From Euclidia mi (lineage: Eukaryota; Arthropoda; Insecta; Lepidoptera; Erebidae), in assembly GCA_944739405.2 (NCBI GenBank), contig OX123190.2, positions 82,155,086-82,219,085 of the forward strand: a stretch of DNA of 64,000 bases, written 5' to 3'. The stretch's first letter is position 1; every line of letters starts with the position of its first letter. The position numbers and the translations under genes are program-made. The notes under the pieces are model-generated. The model searched no databases. It worked only from the letters and a program-made list of their open reading frames with translations, and was not told the DNA's origin. Positions 23,945-35,699 of the stretch are shown one piece after another.

Positions 23945-24270
23945 TCGCAGATAACATCGGCCCTGTATATATACTGTCCCACTGCTGGGCACGGGTCTCT
24001 TCTCACTATGAGAAGGGTAAGGCCATAGTACACCACGCTGGCCAAGTGCGGGTTGGCATACTTCACATGTCTTTCGAGAACATTATGGTGAACTCTCAGA
24101 CATGCAGGTTTCCTCAAACTGTTTTCCTGGACAGTTTAGCAAGCGATAATTACCAATTTATTACGCACATAACTTCGAAAAGTCATTAGTCAGTGCGCGC
24201 TATGGATTCGAACCCGAGACCCTCTGCGTTGCAGTCCGTCGGTCTTTCCACTAGGCTATCGCTGCTTGTA
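23945..24270 (-). repeat. tRNA-derived SINE (family 1)
   Basis: The minus strand reads head (B-box-like GGGTTCGAATCCATAG), body (GAGGAAACCTGCATGTCTGAG, CGAAAGACATGTGAAGTATG), and tail (GCCCAGCAGTGGGACAGTAT). Confidence 0.82.
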
Positions 24271-24893
24271 GGAATATAGCTGTCTTTATTAAATAGATGA
24301 TTTTCCAATAAATTTATCCTTATCATACTCAAGCAAGTATAATCGCAGATTGTGGTTTTACTGTCACTTACAGTCAGATTTTTATGTACAAACCAACTCA
24401 TAAAGTAAACATTTTCTATTATTAGTAAAAAAATACATTTTGTACATACATACATAGACTCACGCCTGTTTCCCGGAGGGGTAGGCAGAGACTACGGAAC
24501 GCCTTTTGCAACGTTCCTGACATACCTCACTTGCTTCACTCACTCCCATCAAGTTTCTCATGCATGCTCTTCTGTTAAGGGTACTTTTGACTTGTCCTTT
24601 TTTTCAGGATGTCTCCAATCTGGTCAGAGAACGTCCGCCTAGGTCTTCCCCTTTGTCCTGTTCCATTCACACTTGCCTTATATATCTTCTTTGTCAGTCT
24701 ATCATCATCCATCCTCTCCATGTGCCCAAAACCATCTTAACATGCCTTTCTCAATGCTTGTCACTACATCTTCTTTTACCCCACACCACTCTCGTATCAC
24801 ACAATTCTTTACTCTGTCGGTCAAAGACACACCACACATACTTCTCAGTGCTCTCATTTCTACAGCATTTATTCTACTTTCAAATCTCTTCTG

Positions 24894-26040
24894 TCATACC
24901 CAACTTTCACTACCATACATAAGGGTAGGCACTAACACCCCTCTATGCACAGCCAAACGTGCCTTTTTGGACACGTTTTGACTGTTCATAAACGCCTTCA
25001 GAGCTCCATTCACACTATTACCTGCATTAACTCTCCTTTCAATATCTTCTTCATTCTTACCATCTCTTGTAAACAACGTACCTAAGTAAACAAACTCATT
25101 CACTTGTTCCACTCGCTGTCCATCGATCAAAACATTACAAGCCGTAACGCATTCGTTTTTCTTACATTCACTTTCATTCCTTTCCTCTCTAACGCACCAT
25201 GCATGATTGCTACCATCTCTTGCAACTCCTCCGCTGAAGATGCAAGTATTACCTGATCATCAGCATAAAGGAGGCATTTGACGAGTAACCCATTCATCCT
25301 TAATCCGCAGTCACAATGTTTTAAATCTTGCAAACAACTGTCCATGAAGAGGTTAAACAGCCACGGCGACGCTACACATCCCTGTCTAACACCTTTCTCG
25401 ATGGTAAACCAGTCAGTGTATGTGTATATGCCCCGTTTATCCTCACACAAGCTCTAGAATCCTCATAAAGGGATTTCAGAGCTCGAATGAGGCTGCTGTC
25501 TACCCCATTCATTGACAGCACCGACCACATTTCATTCCTCACCACTTTATCGTAAGCTTTTTCCAAATCCACGAATACGCAATAGACCTTTTGACCTTTG
25601 GCCAAAAACTTTTCAGCTATGCTTCGCAAGGAAAAAACCTGATCCGTGCATCCCATACCCTTTCGGAATCCCGCTTGTACATCCCATATTTTCTTGTCGG
25701 TTACTTACATAACTCTTTCAATAAGTACTTTTGCATACAATTTGCCAACAATGCTGAGAAGGCTAATGCCTCTATAGTTTTTGCAATCTTGTTGCGAGCC
25801 TTTTTCTTTATAAAGAGGCACAACTACAGCTGTGGCCCAGTCATTAGGTACTCGGCCGGTGCTCCAGCACAAGTTATATAACCGCTGCAACTGACCAACT
25901 ATGATGCCCTGTCCAGCCTTCAGCATTTCGACTGTAATCCTATCATATCCTGCAGCCTTACCTACTTTCATACTTCCCAGTGCCTTCATAATCTCATCCA
26001 CGCTAGTAACGCTTTCATCATTGCTATCGTTACCATTCAT
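24894..26040 (-). pseudogene. RTE-type reverse transcriptase (frameshifted)
   Basis: Frames 26040-25705, 25656-25372, 25450-25127 and 25130-24894 follow each other and form one RT: VGKAAGYDRITVEMLKAG (RT 1), ATAVVVPLYKEKGSQQDCKNYRGISL (RT 2), VYCVFVDLEKAYDKV (catalytic Asp), EKGVRQGCVASPWLFNLFMD, LLYADDQVILASS (YADD box), and VNEFVYLGTLFTRDG. Motif order and wording are typical of RTE/BovB-like elements. The catalytic boxes are all preserved; three frame changes break the protein. It follows the endonuclease directly. Confidence 0.9.
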
Positions 26041-26097
26041 TTCAGCTATCGGTGTCTCTATCGCCGATCTTTCAAATAAACTTTCAAAATACTCTTT

Positions 26098-27552
26098 TCA
26101 TCTCTTCAGCATGCACGATTCATCATTTACTATCTTTCCATTCTCGTCTCTGATGGATGTGTGTTCTGAGGATTGAGTTCTTCCTCGAACTGCACGAACG
26201 GATTTCCAGAAAAACTTAATGTTCCTCTGGAAATCGTCAGATAATCTGCTATCAAACTCATCTTTCTTTTCCTCTTTTTTCCTTTTAACCATTTCTTTCA
26301 CTATTCTTTTTGACCTAACAAACTCCTTTCTTGCTTCATCTATGTCTAAACTCGTTGCTTTTCCCATTCTTTCATTTGCTCTGGCAGCCAACCAATCTGA
26401 ACAAGCTTTCTTCTTTTCTGACACTGCTGATTGTACATCCTTGTCCCACCATGTATTCTTAACCTTTCGTATTTTCCTTCTCTTGAGCACACCGCATACT
26501 TCAGACGCTACACATACTGCCTCTTCTTTAAAGGCCTGCCATAATTCTTCCATATCATTTATGCAATCGAACCTCTCAAATTTTGCTATCAATCTTCGTT
26601 TATACTCATCTTTCACATCTTTCTCTTGTAGATTTTCTACCTTCCTTATTTCCAAGACCCTATTTTCATTACGCTCTCGGTGTCGCCATCCTTTAAAGAG
26701 CCCACTTATCCGGCTCAACACCAAGAAGTGGTCTGTGTGGATGCCGATCCCTCGATATGCTCTTGTATCCAACACTTTCTTTCTCAATCGTTCATCTACT
26801 ATCACAAAATCAATCATACTTCTTCTAACATTTTTCGCCTCACCCGTATACATATGTATCCTTTTATGATCAAACATGGTGTTTGTCACACAAAGGCTCC
26901 ACTCCAAACAAATCTCAAGCAGTACTTTTCCATTTTCGTTCACACTCTCATCACCAAATGCACCTAACACCCTTTCAAATCCATCTCGCTTTACTCCCAC
27001 CCATCCATTGAAATCCCCTAACAAGATCAATCTTTCGTTATCCTTGCAGTTCCTCAAAATCTCTCTTAAACTCTCCCAAAACTTCTGCCTTTCGTCTTGC
27101 TCATGTTGTGACATACCCGTAACTATATTGACCGGGGCGTACACCCCCACAATAAAGAGACGAGTAAGTCCTACTTTCATTCTCATCCACATTAGCCTAG
27201 CATTTACACATTCAAACTCTTTTACAAACTCATTCATTCGCGCAGACAGTATTACACCAACTCCCTTACAGGCTCTGGTGGTGCTATCTACACCAGACCA
27301 ATACGCCGTATATGCGCCATGCTTGGTGGTTTCACACCCTTTTCTTTTTGTTTCATTCACACAAAGAACATCAATCTTTCTATCATCCATCATCTGACAT
27401 ACTTCATCCAATTTGCCGTTCATTCCTCCTCCAACATTCAATGTTGCAAACCTGCTCTCCGGAGGCCGCTTTTCGCCCTCGGGGGAAACGAGACGTGATG
27501 GGTTGCGAACCGCGTCGTCGCCGTGTGAGTAAATGTTATTTATTGTTCCCAT
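26098..27552 (-). CDS. RTE-type LINE endonuclease and linker (open 484-aa part of the pol ORF)
   Basis: The protein starts MGTINNIYSHGD and has an EEP endonuclease domain from about residue 37: FATLNVGGGMNGKLDEV, VLCVNETKRKG (catalytic Glu), FIVGVYAPVN, ILLGDFNGWVG (D-x-N), RRSMIDFVIVD and IHTDHFLVLS (D-H). A lysine- and arginine-rich linker follows, leading toward RT (RTQSSEHTSIRDENGKIV). In intact RTE elements this is one frame with RT; here it stops at 26098, a few dozen codons before RT motif 1. The endonuclease itself looks intact. It would act in the nucleus, cutting target DNA. Confidence 0.85.
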   Translation of the reverse strand: MGTINNIYSHGDDAVRNPSRLVSPEGEKRPPESRFATLNVGGGMNGKLDEVCQMMDDRKIDVLCVNETKRKGCETTKHGAYTAYWSGVDSTTRACKGVGVILSARMNEFVKEFECVNARLMWMRMKVGLTRLFIVGVYAPVNIVTGMSQHEQDERQKFWESLREILRNCKDNERLILLGDFNGWVGVKRDGFERVLGAFGDESVNENGKVLLEICLEWSLCVTNTMFDHKRIHMYTGEAKNVRRSMIDFVIVDERLRKKVLDTRAYRGIGIHTDHFLVLSRISGLFKGWRHRERNENRVLEIRKVENLQEKDVKDEYKRRLIAKFERFDCINDMEELWQAFKEEAVCVASEVCGVLKRRKIRKVKNTWWDKDVQSAVSEKKKACSDWLAARANERMGKATSLDIDEARKEFVRSKRIVKEMVKRKKEEKKDEFDSRLSDDFQRNIKFFWKSVRAVRGRTQSSEHTSIRDENGKIVNDESCMLKR

Positions 27553-27756
27553 TGCGTTCCCACGAGAATTAGGGTTTTTAAATGTCCATCCCCATAGAGC
27601 CCTTTACGGGGGTAAGGCGGAATATCACGTGTGCCCTGTGACCACCAACACAGGCACCCTCCGTTTGCGACCAGCTTACCCTCTGGCCACGAATCTCTCG
27701 GCACGGGTCGGTTTACACCTTTGATCGGGGTTTTGTGTCGGGTATGCTCCCTGAAA

Positions 27757-27906
27757 GTTGGTTTAATTTTGGAGTTTTTCTTCTCCTAGACAGGTTGCCA
27801 ACCAAGGCTAACGATGCCCATCTCCCCGAACGTTTGGTTTAATTTCGGAGTTTTCCTTCTCCTAGACAGGTTGCCAACCAAGGCTAACGAGGCCTATCTC
27901 CCCGAA
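27757..27906 (-). promoter_or_regulatory. Tandem 5' monomers of the RTE-type LINE
   Basis: Two copies of a unit of about 76 bp (GGTTTAATTTYGGAGTTTT.. to ..CATCTCCCCGAA) lie at the 5' end of the LINE, about 200 bp before its first ATG. Tandem monomers at LINE 5' ends often carry the internal promoter; that role is inferred here. Confidence 0.65.
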
Positions 27907-28964
27907 GATAACATTTTGTATACTGTGCAAGATTTACAAATGAATTGAACGGTAAATTATGTCCAAAGCACGGTTCGTTACTTTAATACTTGGGTCATAG
28001 ATTTAAATAAAACGTACATTCCATAGATTAAATAGATTACGTTAATAAGAAATACCAGCATCCAAATGCTTAACTTGCATAATATATTATGACTATCCCG
28101 ATGTTAGAAATGTTTTCAGATTAAAAACATTGTACTATTTGACATACAGTTACGTCAGTGAATGTCTGTAATCGACAGTCTGTTATGTCGAGTTGTATAA
28201 TATACCTGCTACATTATCTACGATATTATGTCTATCTGTCTATGTATTAGGTACAGATGGCGTAATAGGAATTGAGTCGACTGTGGGTTTGATTCGTACA
28301 CGCGACAAAACTTCGAGTGATCCACAAAGAGGTGTTTCAAATCTGAAAGGGTATTATGTCAGTTATTTGAATCATATTAAAGGTAAATTGTAATATTATC
28401 ATAACAATTCTAACTGTGAAAAATACAGCTGATTTATATTTCGCGATTTCTACAGTTACCCAGAGCTAAGTTGTTCAAAGAATAGTACAATTACCTCTTA
28501 AAATGTTCGTACTAAATTAAGAATAGTCTTGCATAGAAAGATTTTTTTTTGTTGTAAAAGCAATGTAAAGTTCTATTGCCAATATCTTTTCCAAACCTCA
28601 TTGAAGTTCCTCGCATGTGCGACACATTTCTTAATACACATAAAAACTGCAAAAAACGTCGTATTGCTCCATCGTATAAGCTGCAAAGTATACAATAAAA
28701 TGTATAGAATGTCCTGCAGTGGACTTAAATGCGTATTTATTGTAGGTATGCTTTGATGTTTGGCGATTACTTTTTATTTGAAATGTAAACTTGCTGAGGA
28801 CTAGATATAATTTGTTTTGTCTGTAGTAGGTACAATTGTTTGAATTAGTTCGAGACCAAGTGTAACAACATTAAATATTAATTGCTGTGAAGGCATTGGA
28901 ACTAAAGCTTAAATGTAACATACCATTCGGTGAGTGAGAACTACAGAGACTTAAGCCGTCTGCA
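27907..28964. other. Gene-free stretch
   Basis: AT-rich, with no recognised element; the short frames at 28193 and 28529 show no coding signal. Confidence 0.5.
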
Positions 28965-29135
28965 GAGTTGGCGTGGTGGTATAAGCGGCCGCCTCACCAC
29001 CTCACTGCGCCGAGTGTTGTCGGTTCGATTCCCACACGAGACAACAGATTGTGTGATCCATAAATATATTGTTTTGAGTCTGGGGTCCCCCGCGACACAG
29101 GATTTATATCTAGTGCTTGTGTAGTCTTAAAAAAA
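28965..29135 (+). repeat. tRNA-derived SINE (family 3)
   Basis: Clear A-box-like TGGTATAAGCGGCCGCC and B-box GGTTCGATTCCCACACGAG, then TTTTGAGTCTGGGGTCCCCC, CGACACAGGA and a poly-A end (about 29130). It abuts the piggyBac-like element. Confidence 0.85.
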
Positions 29136-29144
29136 AAAAAAGAT

Positions 29145-30024
29145 TTAACCCGGCGAGCATGAGGCAGGGTATGTCACACCCGGGTGCATTTCTAAAGATG
29201 TGTATTTTTTTAAATATACGTCTGACAACACTAGCGCACTGAATAGCTGGAGCCAGGGGATAGTGGCGTGATCGCAGTTTGGCGTCGAGCGTCGGCTGGA
29301 ATATTGGTGTGCTAACTTGTCTCGGCTATGTTATACCCTGCCACATGCTTAACGTATTTTTTTACGTAATGTATTTTTTATTGTTTTATATTATTTTGTC
29401 TTTGTTTTTGTTCAATTTTGTGTGTTTTTAAAATAAGGTAATGTCTCTTGTTTTTTTAGTTTAACGACTTATTATTTTATTTGTTTTTAAGTCATTCAGA
29501 TGGTACAGAGTGCAAGAAAAATATTCCAGTTTTTATACGCCAGGGATTCATGAATCAGCTTGGTGAACCATCACCTGAACCTGCAAATATGACTTGACGA
29601 TATGTCAAATTTCAGGACTGAATGCCCAAACAAGAAAGATAGAAAAACTGAGAAAAACTAAGTATTCCTGCAACATTTTCGCCAAGCCTATATGTATGGA
29701 GTATGCTTAGACTATATACTATTTATGTTGATTTCAAATGTTAAAAACTATTTTCTTTTTATAAGTGTTGATTTTTCTAAATCTCTAAAATATTTTTCCT
29801 ATAATTAGACTGTATAAGAAAACAATGAATAAGAAATAATAATGTCAAAATTTAAAACTTTTGTGTTTAATTTCATTATAGTGATCCTATATACTACACT
29901 ATATGATTAATACAATTATATGAAACATAATAGGCTTAGTGTTATGGTACTTTATGTTGTGGGTATGTCACACCCTGCCTCATTGTTGATGTAACTTTTT
30001 TTCACCTCATGCTCGCCGGGTAAA
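29145..30024 (+). mobile_element. piggyBac-like transposon relic
   Basis: Perfect 16-bp terminal inverted repeats CCCGGCGAGCATGAGG (29149-29164 and inverted 30005-30020), with TTAA on the left and TAAA, one substitution away, on the right. A second repeat, GAGGCAGGGTATGTCACACC-like, is directly beside the left TIR and about 25 bp inside the right one, the asymmetric layout of piggyBac. Interior bases about 29500-29700 encode scraps like a piggyBac transposase C-terminus (LGEPSPEP; AKPICMEYA) in shifted frames. No intact transposase; about 0.87 kb. Confidence 0.82.
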
Positions 30025-30360
30025 TGTCACAATCTCTCAAAGTTCCATGTTCTATAATATTTGAGCACCTATATCTTCAATGAAGTCGGGACATAACCCA
30101 ATATTGTAACACATTCTTAGCTGTTGTACTTTATTATAATATCAGTGATTTCTGCGCTGAAGAATTCTCTCCAGTGCTCCGAGCGAACTACCGGACATGT
30201 TCCAATGGCATTTTTGAGATGTTTGCGCTCAAATATCTCAAAAATATTTAAATAATATTTAACTCATTATTATTTACTCGCGTTGTGTGATAGGACATCG
30301 AAGCATTATTACTTTTTGTTCAGTATTTCCTAATGTTTATATTTATAGACATTTTACATC

Positions 30361-30745
30361 ATCATCATCCTCCTAGCGTTATCCCAGTTTCAATCTGGGG
30401 TCCGCTTACTAGTCCAACCGGATTTGGCTGAATTTTAGCTTTTCCACGGAGCGACTGCCTATCTGACCTCCGCAACCCGAAGGGATAGCGATATTCCATT
30501 ATTTAGATTAGTGTCAGTTAATTTAGAAGGTACTGACGCCCTATACCTAACGACTGTCAAAGATCTTCATGACAACCGGGACCGACGGCTTAACGTGCTC
30601 TCCGAGGCATGGGGCTATATATAATTAACAATTCAATACGCACATAACTTCTCCGAAAAGACAGTGGTGCGCGCCGTGGATTCGAACCCGATACCCTCTG
30701 CATGGCAGTCTGTTGGTATCTCCACTAGGCTATCGCTGGCTATAA
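30361..30745 (-). repeat. tRNA-headed SINE (family D)
   Basis: The minus strand begins with a tRNA-like head (CACTAGG side, B-box GGGTTCGAATCCACGG) and continues through GCACGTTAAGCCGTCGGTCC, AAGATCTTTGACAGTCG and GGTCAGATAGGCAGTCGC to a (GATGAT)-like tail at 30361. Body fragments recur at 20970, 43790 and 47830. Confidence 0.75.
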
Positions 30746-30879
30746 ATATTTATTTATAGGCAATTTTTATATTAAAATGAAATATCCGTCGAGAGAGTAC
30801 CTCGTAAACATGACTCCTAGAGGGCATATGAAAAAAAATTGTAAGTAAATAACTCTCAAAGTGCCTTTATGTTAAAAAT

Positions 30880-31060
30880 TTAGACTTAGCGGTTGCCTTG
30901 CCGCTTGACAGACACTGTGTCGAATGTCGTATGCTCAGCTCCTACACGAGACACCACAATGTGTGATTTAGAAATGGTTGTTTTGAGTCCCCTAATTAAA
31001 TGTTTGTAAAATCCCTCGCAATACAGGATTTCCAAATAGTGCAGCAGCCGTCTTAAAAAA
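30880..31060 (+). repeat. tRNA-derived SINE (family 3), diverged
   Basis: GGTTGCCTTGCCGCTTGACAG head, ACACGAGACACCACAATGTG body, CCCTCGCAATACAGGATTTC, and poly-A at about 31055. Confidence 0.68.
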
Positions 31061-31689
31061 AATAACAAGACATCATATACAATGTGTTGATATGCATTTG
31101 GAAAATATTTTAGTAATAAAATATAGACAGTATACTTATTAACCTAAAATTATTTCAAACAGTGTGCGATGATATAAAATCGTATTTTCATTAAATGTTA
31201 CTCAGATAGTAAATCAGAATAAACTGTTAAATCGTGCAAAATAAGTCTGTATCGTGTGTGCTTGTGTGTTAGGCACCTGCAACGACCAGCTAAGCGGCGG
31301 CGGCGATCAATACACCGAGTTAATTTTCAAAGTGTATGATGACGAAAATTATTTTTAACTTTTTGTCATTACTTTTCATGTATTTATGTTCAGTTTTAGT
31401 AGTACATTAACCTCTTAAAATATTTTGAAAATTCAAATCTACACCCTGTATAATAATCCTCGTCTTTTCTACAAGTTTCAGAACTACAAACAAAACGAAT
31501 TCAATTTGAATAGAGAACACAAGCAAAATATATCGTAAGAAAGATAGCGAGTGTCGTGTAAAATTGTATCTCGAGCAGAAACTGACAAGGAATGCACAAT
31601 TATTAACTTCCTCTTTAATTTAATACGTTTGCAATGAATACCAACCGGGAAAGGTCCAAAGAACCTGGACGCAGCGGGCCCGTATGAAA

Positions 31690-31800
31690 ACAGTAATGAA
31701 TGAAACAGGAAACGCGTGAGGTTTGTAAGGATATAAGCAAGAAGCGTTCCATAGTATCTGCCTACCCCGACGAGAAGAAGGCGTGAGTATATGTATGTAT
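31690..31800 (+). repeat. 3' tail of RTE-type LINE
   Basis: Reads GAATGAAACAGG..GCGTTCCATAGTATCTGCC..GGCGTGAGTATATGTATGTATG, the reverse complement of the tail at 24455-24560, so this copy is on the plus strand and keeps only its last 110 bp or so. Confidence 0.75.
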
Positions 31801-31844
31801 GAATACCAACAGCTGACAAAGTGTTCTTTCTAACTTTTTAAGGG

Positions 31845-32025
31845 ACGATGTCTGCTCTAGGATCTTGTGTCGTGGGGTCAAAAATTCAATAAAAAGACAA
31901 GAGAATCATACAGAAGCACACACTCGGAACAACAACTTGTAGGTCACGCACAGTGTTGTAACATAAGAGTCGAACTCTCATGACGCGGCGCATTGTTTAA
32001 GCGCGACAGTCGCCTAAAACTTGTA
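31845..32025 (-). repeat. tRNA-derived SINE (family 3), diverged
   Basis: Contains TGTCGTGGGGTCAAAAATTC, CACACTCGGAACAACAACTTG, GTAACATAAGAGTCGAACTC and CGCGGCGCATTG, in the same order as 10672-10890. Confidence 0.68.
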
Positions 32026-32919
32026 TTACATAAAGGCCTTTCAAAAAGAAAGTAATGTATGATACCTCTGTTTTTCTCCGACTACGACTTGAACTATTGC
32101 AAGCCAGTCAAAACTTTACTAAGTTGTCATTCCCACCCTAGACGACTACATAGTATTATTTTTTTCAGGTTTAAACGCTGTATTTTGATGGGTTTACGTA
32201 AATGTTACACATTGAAATTGAGATACAGTTTGACTGAGATACATTTTGGTTTGGCTGAGATTCCATTTATTTTTTATAATCCGACGCGACGTTTTGATCA
32301 CGTTATAGGAATCGTGGTCATGGATGACTGGAGCTTTTAAGGCTGTGTCAAAAGCTTATTTCTGATTTGGACGTTTCGGTAGCAATTACCTACTGGATCA
32401 TAACAGGGCAATTTGAATCACAAATTGTTAAAGAAGACGGCAATAACATCCCTCTGCCACACCACATTGTACCACATAGACACCACATCATCTAGTCCCA
32501 AACTAAGCAGAGCTTGTACTATGTGTACTAGACAATGGATAAACATAACTACATATTATTAGATTACTTTTTTTGCTCTGAATATGTAATGAAATATCCT
32601 CCTAAATTTAAAACATCTCTAAACAAAATATAACTTTCTTCTATCATAGAAAGTCGTGAGATGACGTATATGCTTTAGACAAGTCTATAATATATAAAAC
32701 CGTTCTAGTATAAGAAGTAATCGTTTGAGAGATATGAACGCATCCAAGCATATGGAGTCGATGTAATTAATACACCAAGCAAGCGAGGGTTTTCGACAGA
32801 CGACTGAAATAATCAAAAGTTCTGTGGGGACATACGGACTTATAATATGTACGTAGACGCCTGGTTGCCTTCGAAGCTGTAGGTAGATCCTTATTTTATA
32901 ACTATTAAGTACTCATCAT
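32026..32919. other. Gene-free stretch
   Basis: No recognised repeat or gene. A frame at 32059-32340 begins near a plausible ATG but has no domain and no splice context that I can defend. Confidence 0.5.
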
Positions 32920-33220
32920 CAGCCTTGTATATATGCTGTCCCACTGCTGGGCACGGGCCTCTTCTCACAAGGAGAAGGGTAAGGCCATAGTCCACCATGC
33001 TGGCCAAGAGCGGGTTGGCAAACTTCACATGTTTTTCGGGAACATAATGGAGAACTCTCAGACATGCTGATTCCGTCACGATGTTTTTCTTCACCGTTTA
33101 GCAAGCGACCATTTAATACGCACATAAACTTCGAAAAGTCATTGGTTCGTGCCGTGAATTCGAACCCGAGACCCTTTGGGTAGCAGTCTGTTTGTCTCTC
33201 CACTAGACTATTGCTGCTTC
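32920..33220 (-). repeat. tRNA-derived SINE (family 1)
   Basis: Head with GGGTTCGAATTCACGG, body with CATGTGAAGTTTGCCAAC and tail GCCCAGCAGTGGGACAGCAT, nearly parallel to 23945-24270. Confidence 0.82.
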
Positions 33221-33651
33221 ACATCAAATGGATTAAATATTTATTCAACTCGAGCAAGCGTCCACATTGATACAACAAGTGCGATGCGGAAAAGTAGAGG
33301 CGCTTCTATGATCATCATAAACAAAGACTATAGACTATAATATTTCTTAAAAAATACAAGAAAGCCCGTCCCAAATTCCTCCCCGTATTCTCTCCCTGAG
33401 CTCCTAGTCCGCAGTTACAACAATACTCTTATTTGGCACAGTCACAGTACCAGTTGCACTATATTAAAAATTCTCACCGCGTTTTGGGAATTATTCAAAT
33501 ACGAGACGACCTCGCACAGACTGGGTATTGAACCTTGGGCTACAATTCGATCAAGTTTGTGGGTAACACGTGTAGGCCATATGTGCGCCTGTCGTTGGTA
33601 CGTAGTCAGTGACGATGAAATAGTTTCTTATCTTTAATAGCGTCACGCTTG

Positions 33652-33862
33652 TATCCCCGTAGGGGTAGGCAGAGGCGAAGTTATTTTATATCGTGACGCC
33701 TTTTTCTCAGAAGGGATAGGCAGAGCCGAAATATTACACCAATACTTCGCCTTATGAATTTTAGGTTCTACGTAATAGAGGGCGAGCCTTTTGCCGTTAC
33801 CGGGTACAGAGTTCGAGTTGCAACTGAGAATTCGGAAAAACTCGGTAATACTTTTGCCCATA
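33652..33862 (-). repeat. tRNA-derived SINE (family 2), head lost, tail duplicated
   Basis: The family 2 tail occurs twice (TGCCTACCCCTACGGGG at about 33657 and CCTATCCCTTCTGAGAA at about 33705), followed by GGCAAAAGGCTCGCCCTC and a truncated middle. Confidence 0.72.
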
Positions 33863-33871
33863 AAATACAAT

Positions 33872-35340
33872 ATTGATGCGAGCTTCACTAAGTATGTCAG
33901 AAATTAGTTCTATTGAGACTATAAACACCTTTCAATATCTAGAGTATCAGAAAACAGGTGATCTCTGGGGAATATCTGTTAAGATCTTGAAAAATATAAT
34001 AGATATAGCAGCTCCTTATCTAAGGAACTTATTCAATAGGTGTATAATATTCAATAGGTGTATAGAGTCAGGCGATTTTCCAAGTTTAATTAAACGTAGT
34101 AAGTTAATACCTCTGTTTAAATCCGGCAGTAAGACTGATCCTAGTAATTATAGGCCAATTTCAATACTACCTACATTTAGTAAAATCTTTGAACAGATCA
34201 TACTCAAGGAACTTCTGAAACACTTTAATTTAAACAGCCTCCTTCTTACTGAGTAATATGGTTTTACTAAGGGACGACGGATGCAGGAGTAGCTTTACTC
34301 AAACACATCTACAATGCATGGGAGAGCTCTCAAAATGCTATTGGTGTGTTTTGCGACCTTTCAAAAGCATTCGAATGTGTCTGCAATGATACGCTCTTGT
34401 GCAAACAAAACATTACGGCGTCCAGACTAAAGCATTTGATGTTATTAAGGCATATTTAAATAACAGAATCCAATGTGTAAAATAAACGGCTCAAAATCCA
34501 GTAGCTTACCAGTAAAATTGGGGGTGCCGCAGTGTAGTATCCTAGAGCATTTCTTTTTTCTTGTTTACATTAATGATTTGCCATATTTTGAGAAACATGC
34601 GTGACGTGGTATTGTTGGCTGACGACACTTATTGATATTTAAAGTAGATAGAAATAAGGAAAACTTTATCGAAATAAACAACGCTCTTATTCAGGTGACT
34701 AAATGGTTTACTGTAAACAACTTAGTACTGAACGCCAAAAAAACCAAATGTGAACCAAAACTATGGTCCTAACATCGATTTAAATGGTGATGTACTGGAA
34801 ACAACTGAATCTTCATTGTTTCTAGGATATAAAAATTTCAATAACACTTGATTCAAAGTTGCTATGGGGCGCGCACATTACATATCTGCCAGCGAAACTT
34901 AGTTCGGCTGCTTATGCAAGGTGCGTAGTTTTAACAGATGTCGATACGGCTAGATTGGTATATTTTGGCTATTTTCATAGTGTTATGTCATATAGTATTT
35001 TACTATCGGGTAGAGCTGCTGATATCGAAGTATCTTTATTTTGCAAAAAAGGGCAATTCGGGCCATTTACCAATTACGAACAAGAGTTCCGCTCATAGAA
35101 AGATTTAAGGAAATCAGTATTCTAACAGTAGCATTTCAGTATATTTATGCTAGTGTTTTGCATGTGCGTAAAAATATAAATTCATATTCAAAAAATCACG
35201 AAGAGGAAAAGAGTGTATATCACCACTCTATTAATACAAGAAATAGGCATAAATTATGTGTTCCGTATTTCCGTTTGTGTAAAACTCTTAATTCTTTTAT
35301 ACGACTCATTATTCGTATCTAAAACAAGATACCGAAATGT
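33872..35340 (+). pseudogene. Jockey/CR1-superfamily reverse transcriptase (plus strand, broken)
   Basis: The frame 33873-34256 has TGDLWGISVKILKNI (RT 1), KRSKLIPLFKSGSKTDPSNYRPISILPTFSKIFEQI (RT 2). Shifted frames to 34620 give FTKGR, GVFCDLSKAFECV (catalytic Asp), GVPQCSILEHFFFLVYINDLP and a degraded catalytic box. Frames 34859-35098 and 35041-35322 supply the thumb and C-terminal end (QKRAIRAIYQLRTRVPLIERFKEI). It is a different subfamily from the 13-17 kb element, as the motif spellings differ. Endonuclease and ORF1 are missing. Many frame breaks; inactive. Confidence 0.87.
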
Positions 35341-35386
35341 ATTTTAGACTTGCCATTTAGCGTATTTAAGACACAGATTAAAAATA

Positions 35387-35690
35387 CATACATACATACA
35401 TACATAGACTCACGCCTGTTTCACGGAGGGGTAGGCAGAGACTACGGAACGCCATTTGCAACGATCCTGACATACCTCTCTTGCTTCATTCACTCACATC
35501 AAGTTTCTCATGCAAGCTCTTCTGTTACTTCTGACTTCTGAAGGGTACTTCTGACCTGTCCTTTTTTTTAGGATGTCTCCAATCTGGTCAGAGAACGTCC
35601 GTCTAGATCTTCCCCTTTGTCCTCTCCCATTCACACTTGCCTTCTATATCTTCTTTGTCAGTCTATTGTCATCCATCCTCTCCAAATTAA
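35387..35690 (-). repeat. 3' UTR copy of RTE-type LINE
   Basis: Near match to 24455-24720, including the TACATACATACATACATAGA tail and GGATGTCTCCAATCTGGTCA. It is inserted in or at the end of the broken RT of the previous entry. Confidence 0.85.
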
Positions 35691-35699
35691 AAATAAACT

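Larger units (their letters stand above)
24455..27906 (-). mobile_element. RTE-type LINE, near full length
   Basis: A 5' tandem-monomer region (27906-27757), then an endonuclease ORF (27552-26098), RT pieces (26040-24894) and a 3' UTR ending at about 24455 in a TACA-type simple tail. The 3' UTR recurs at 35387-35690, 41477-41583 and, inverted, 31690-31800. The endonuclease frame is intact over 484 codons, so the copy is relatively young. Confidence 0.88.

Noticed and set aside
26219..27397. Long plus-strand frames opposite the RTE endonuclease
   Set aside because: Shadows of the minus-strand ORF; Ser/Leu/Phe-rich composition is typical of antisense frames.
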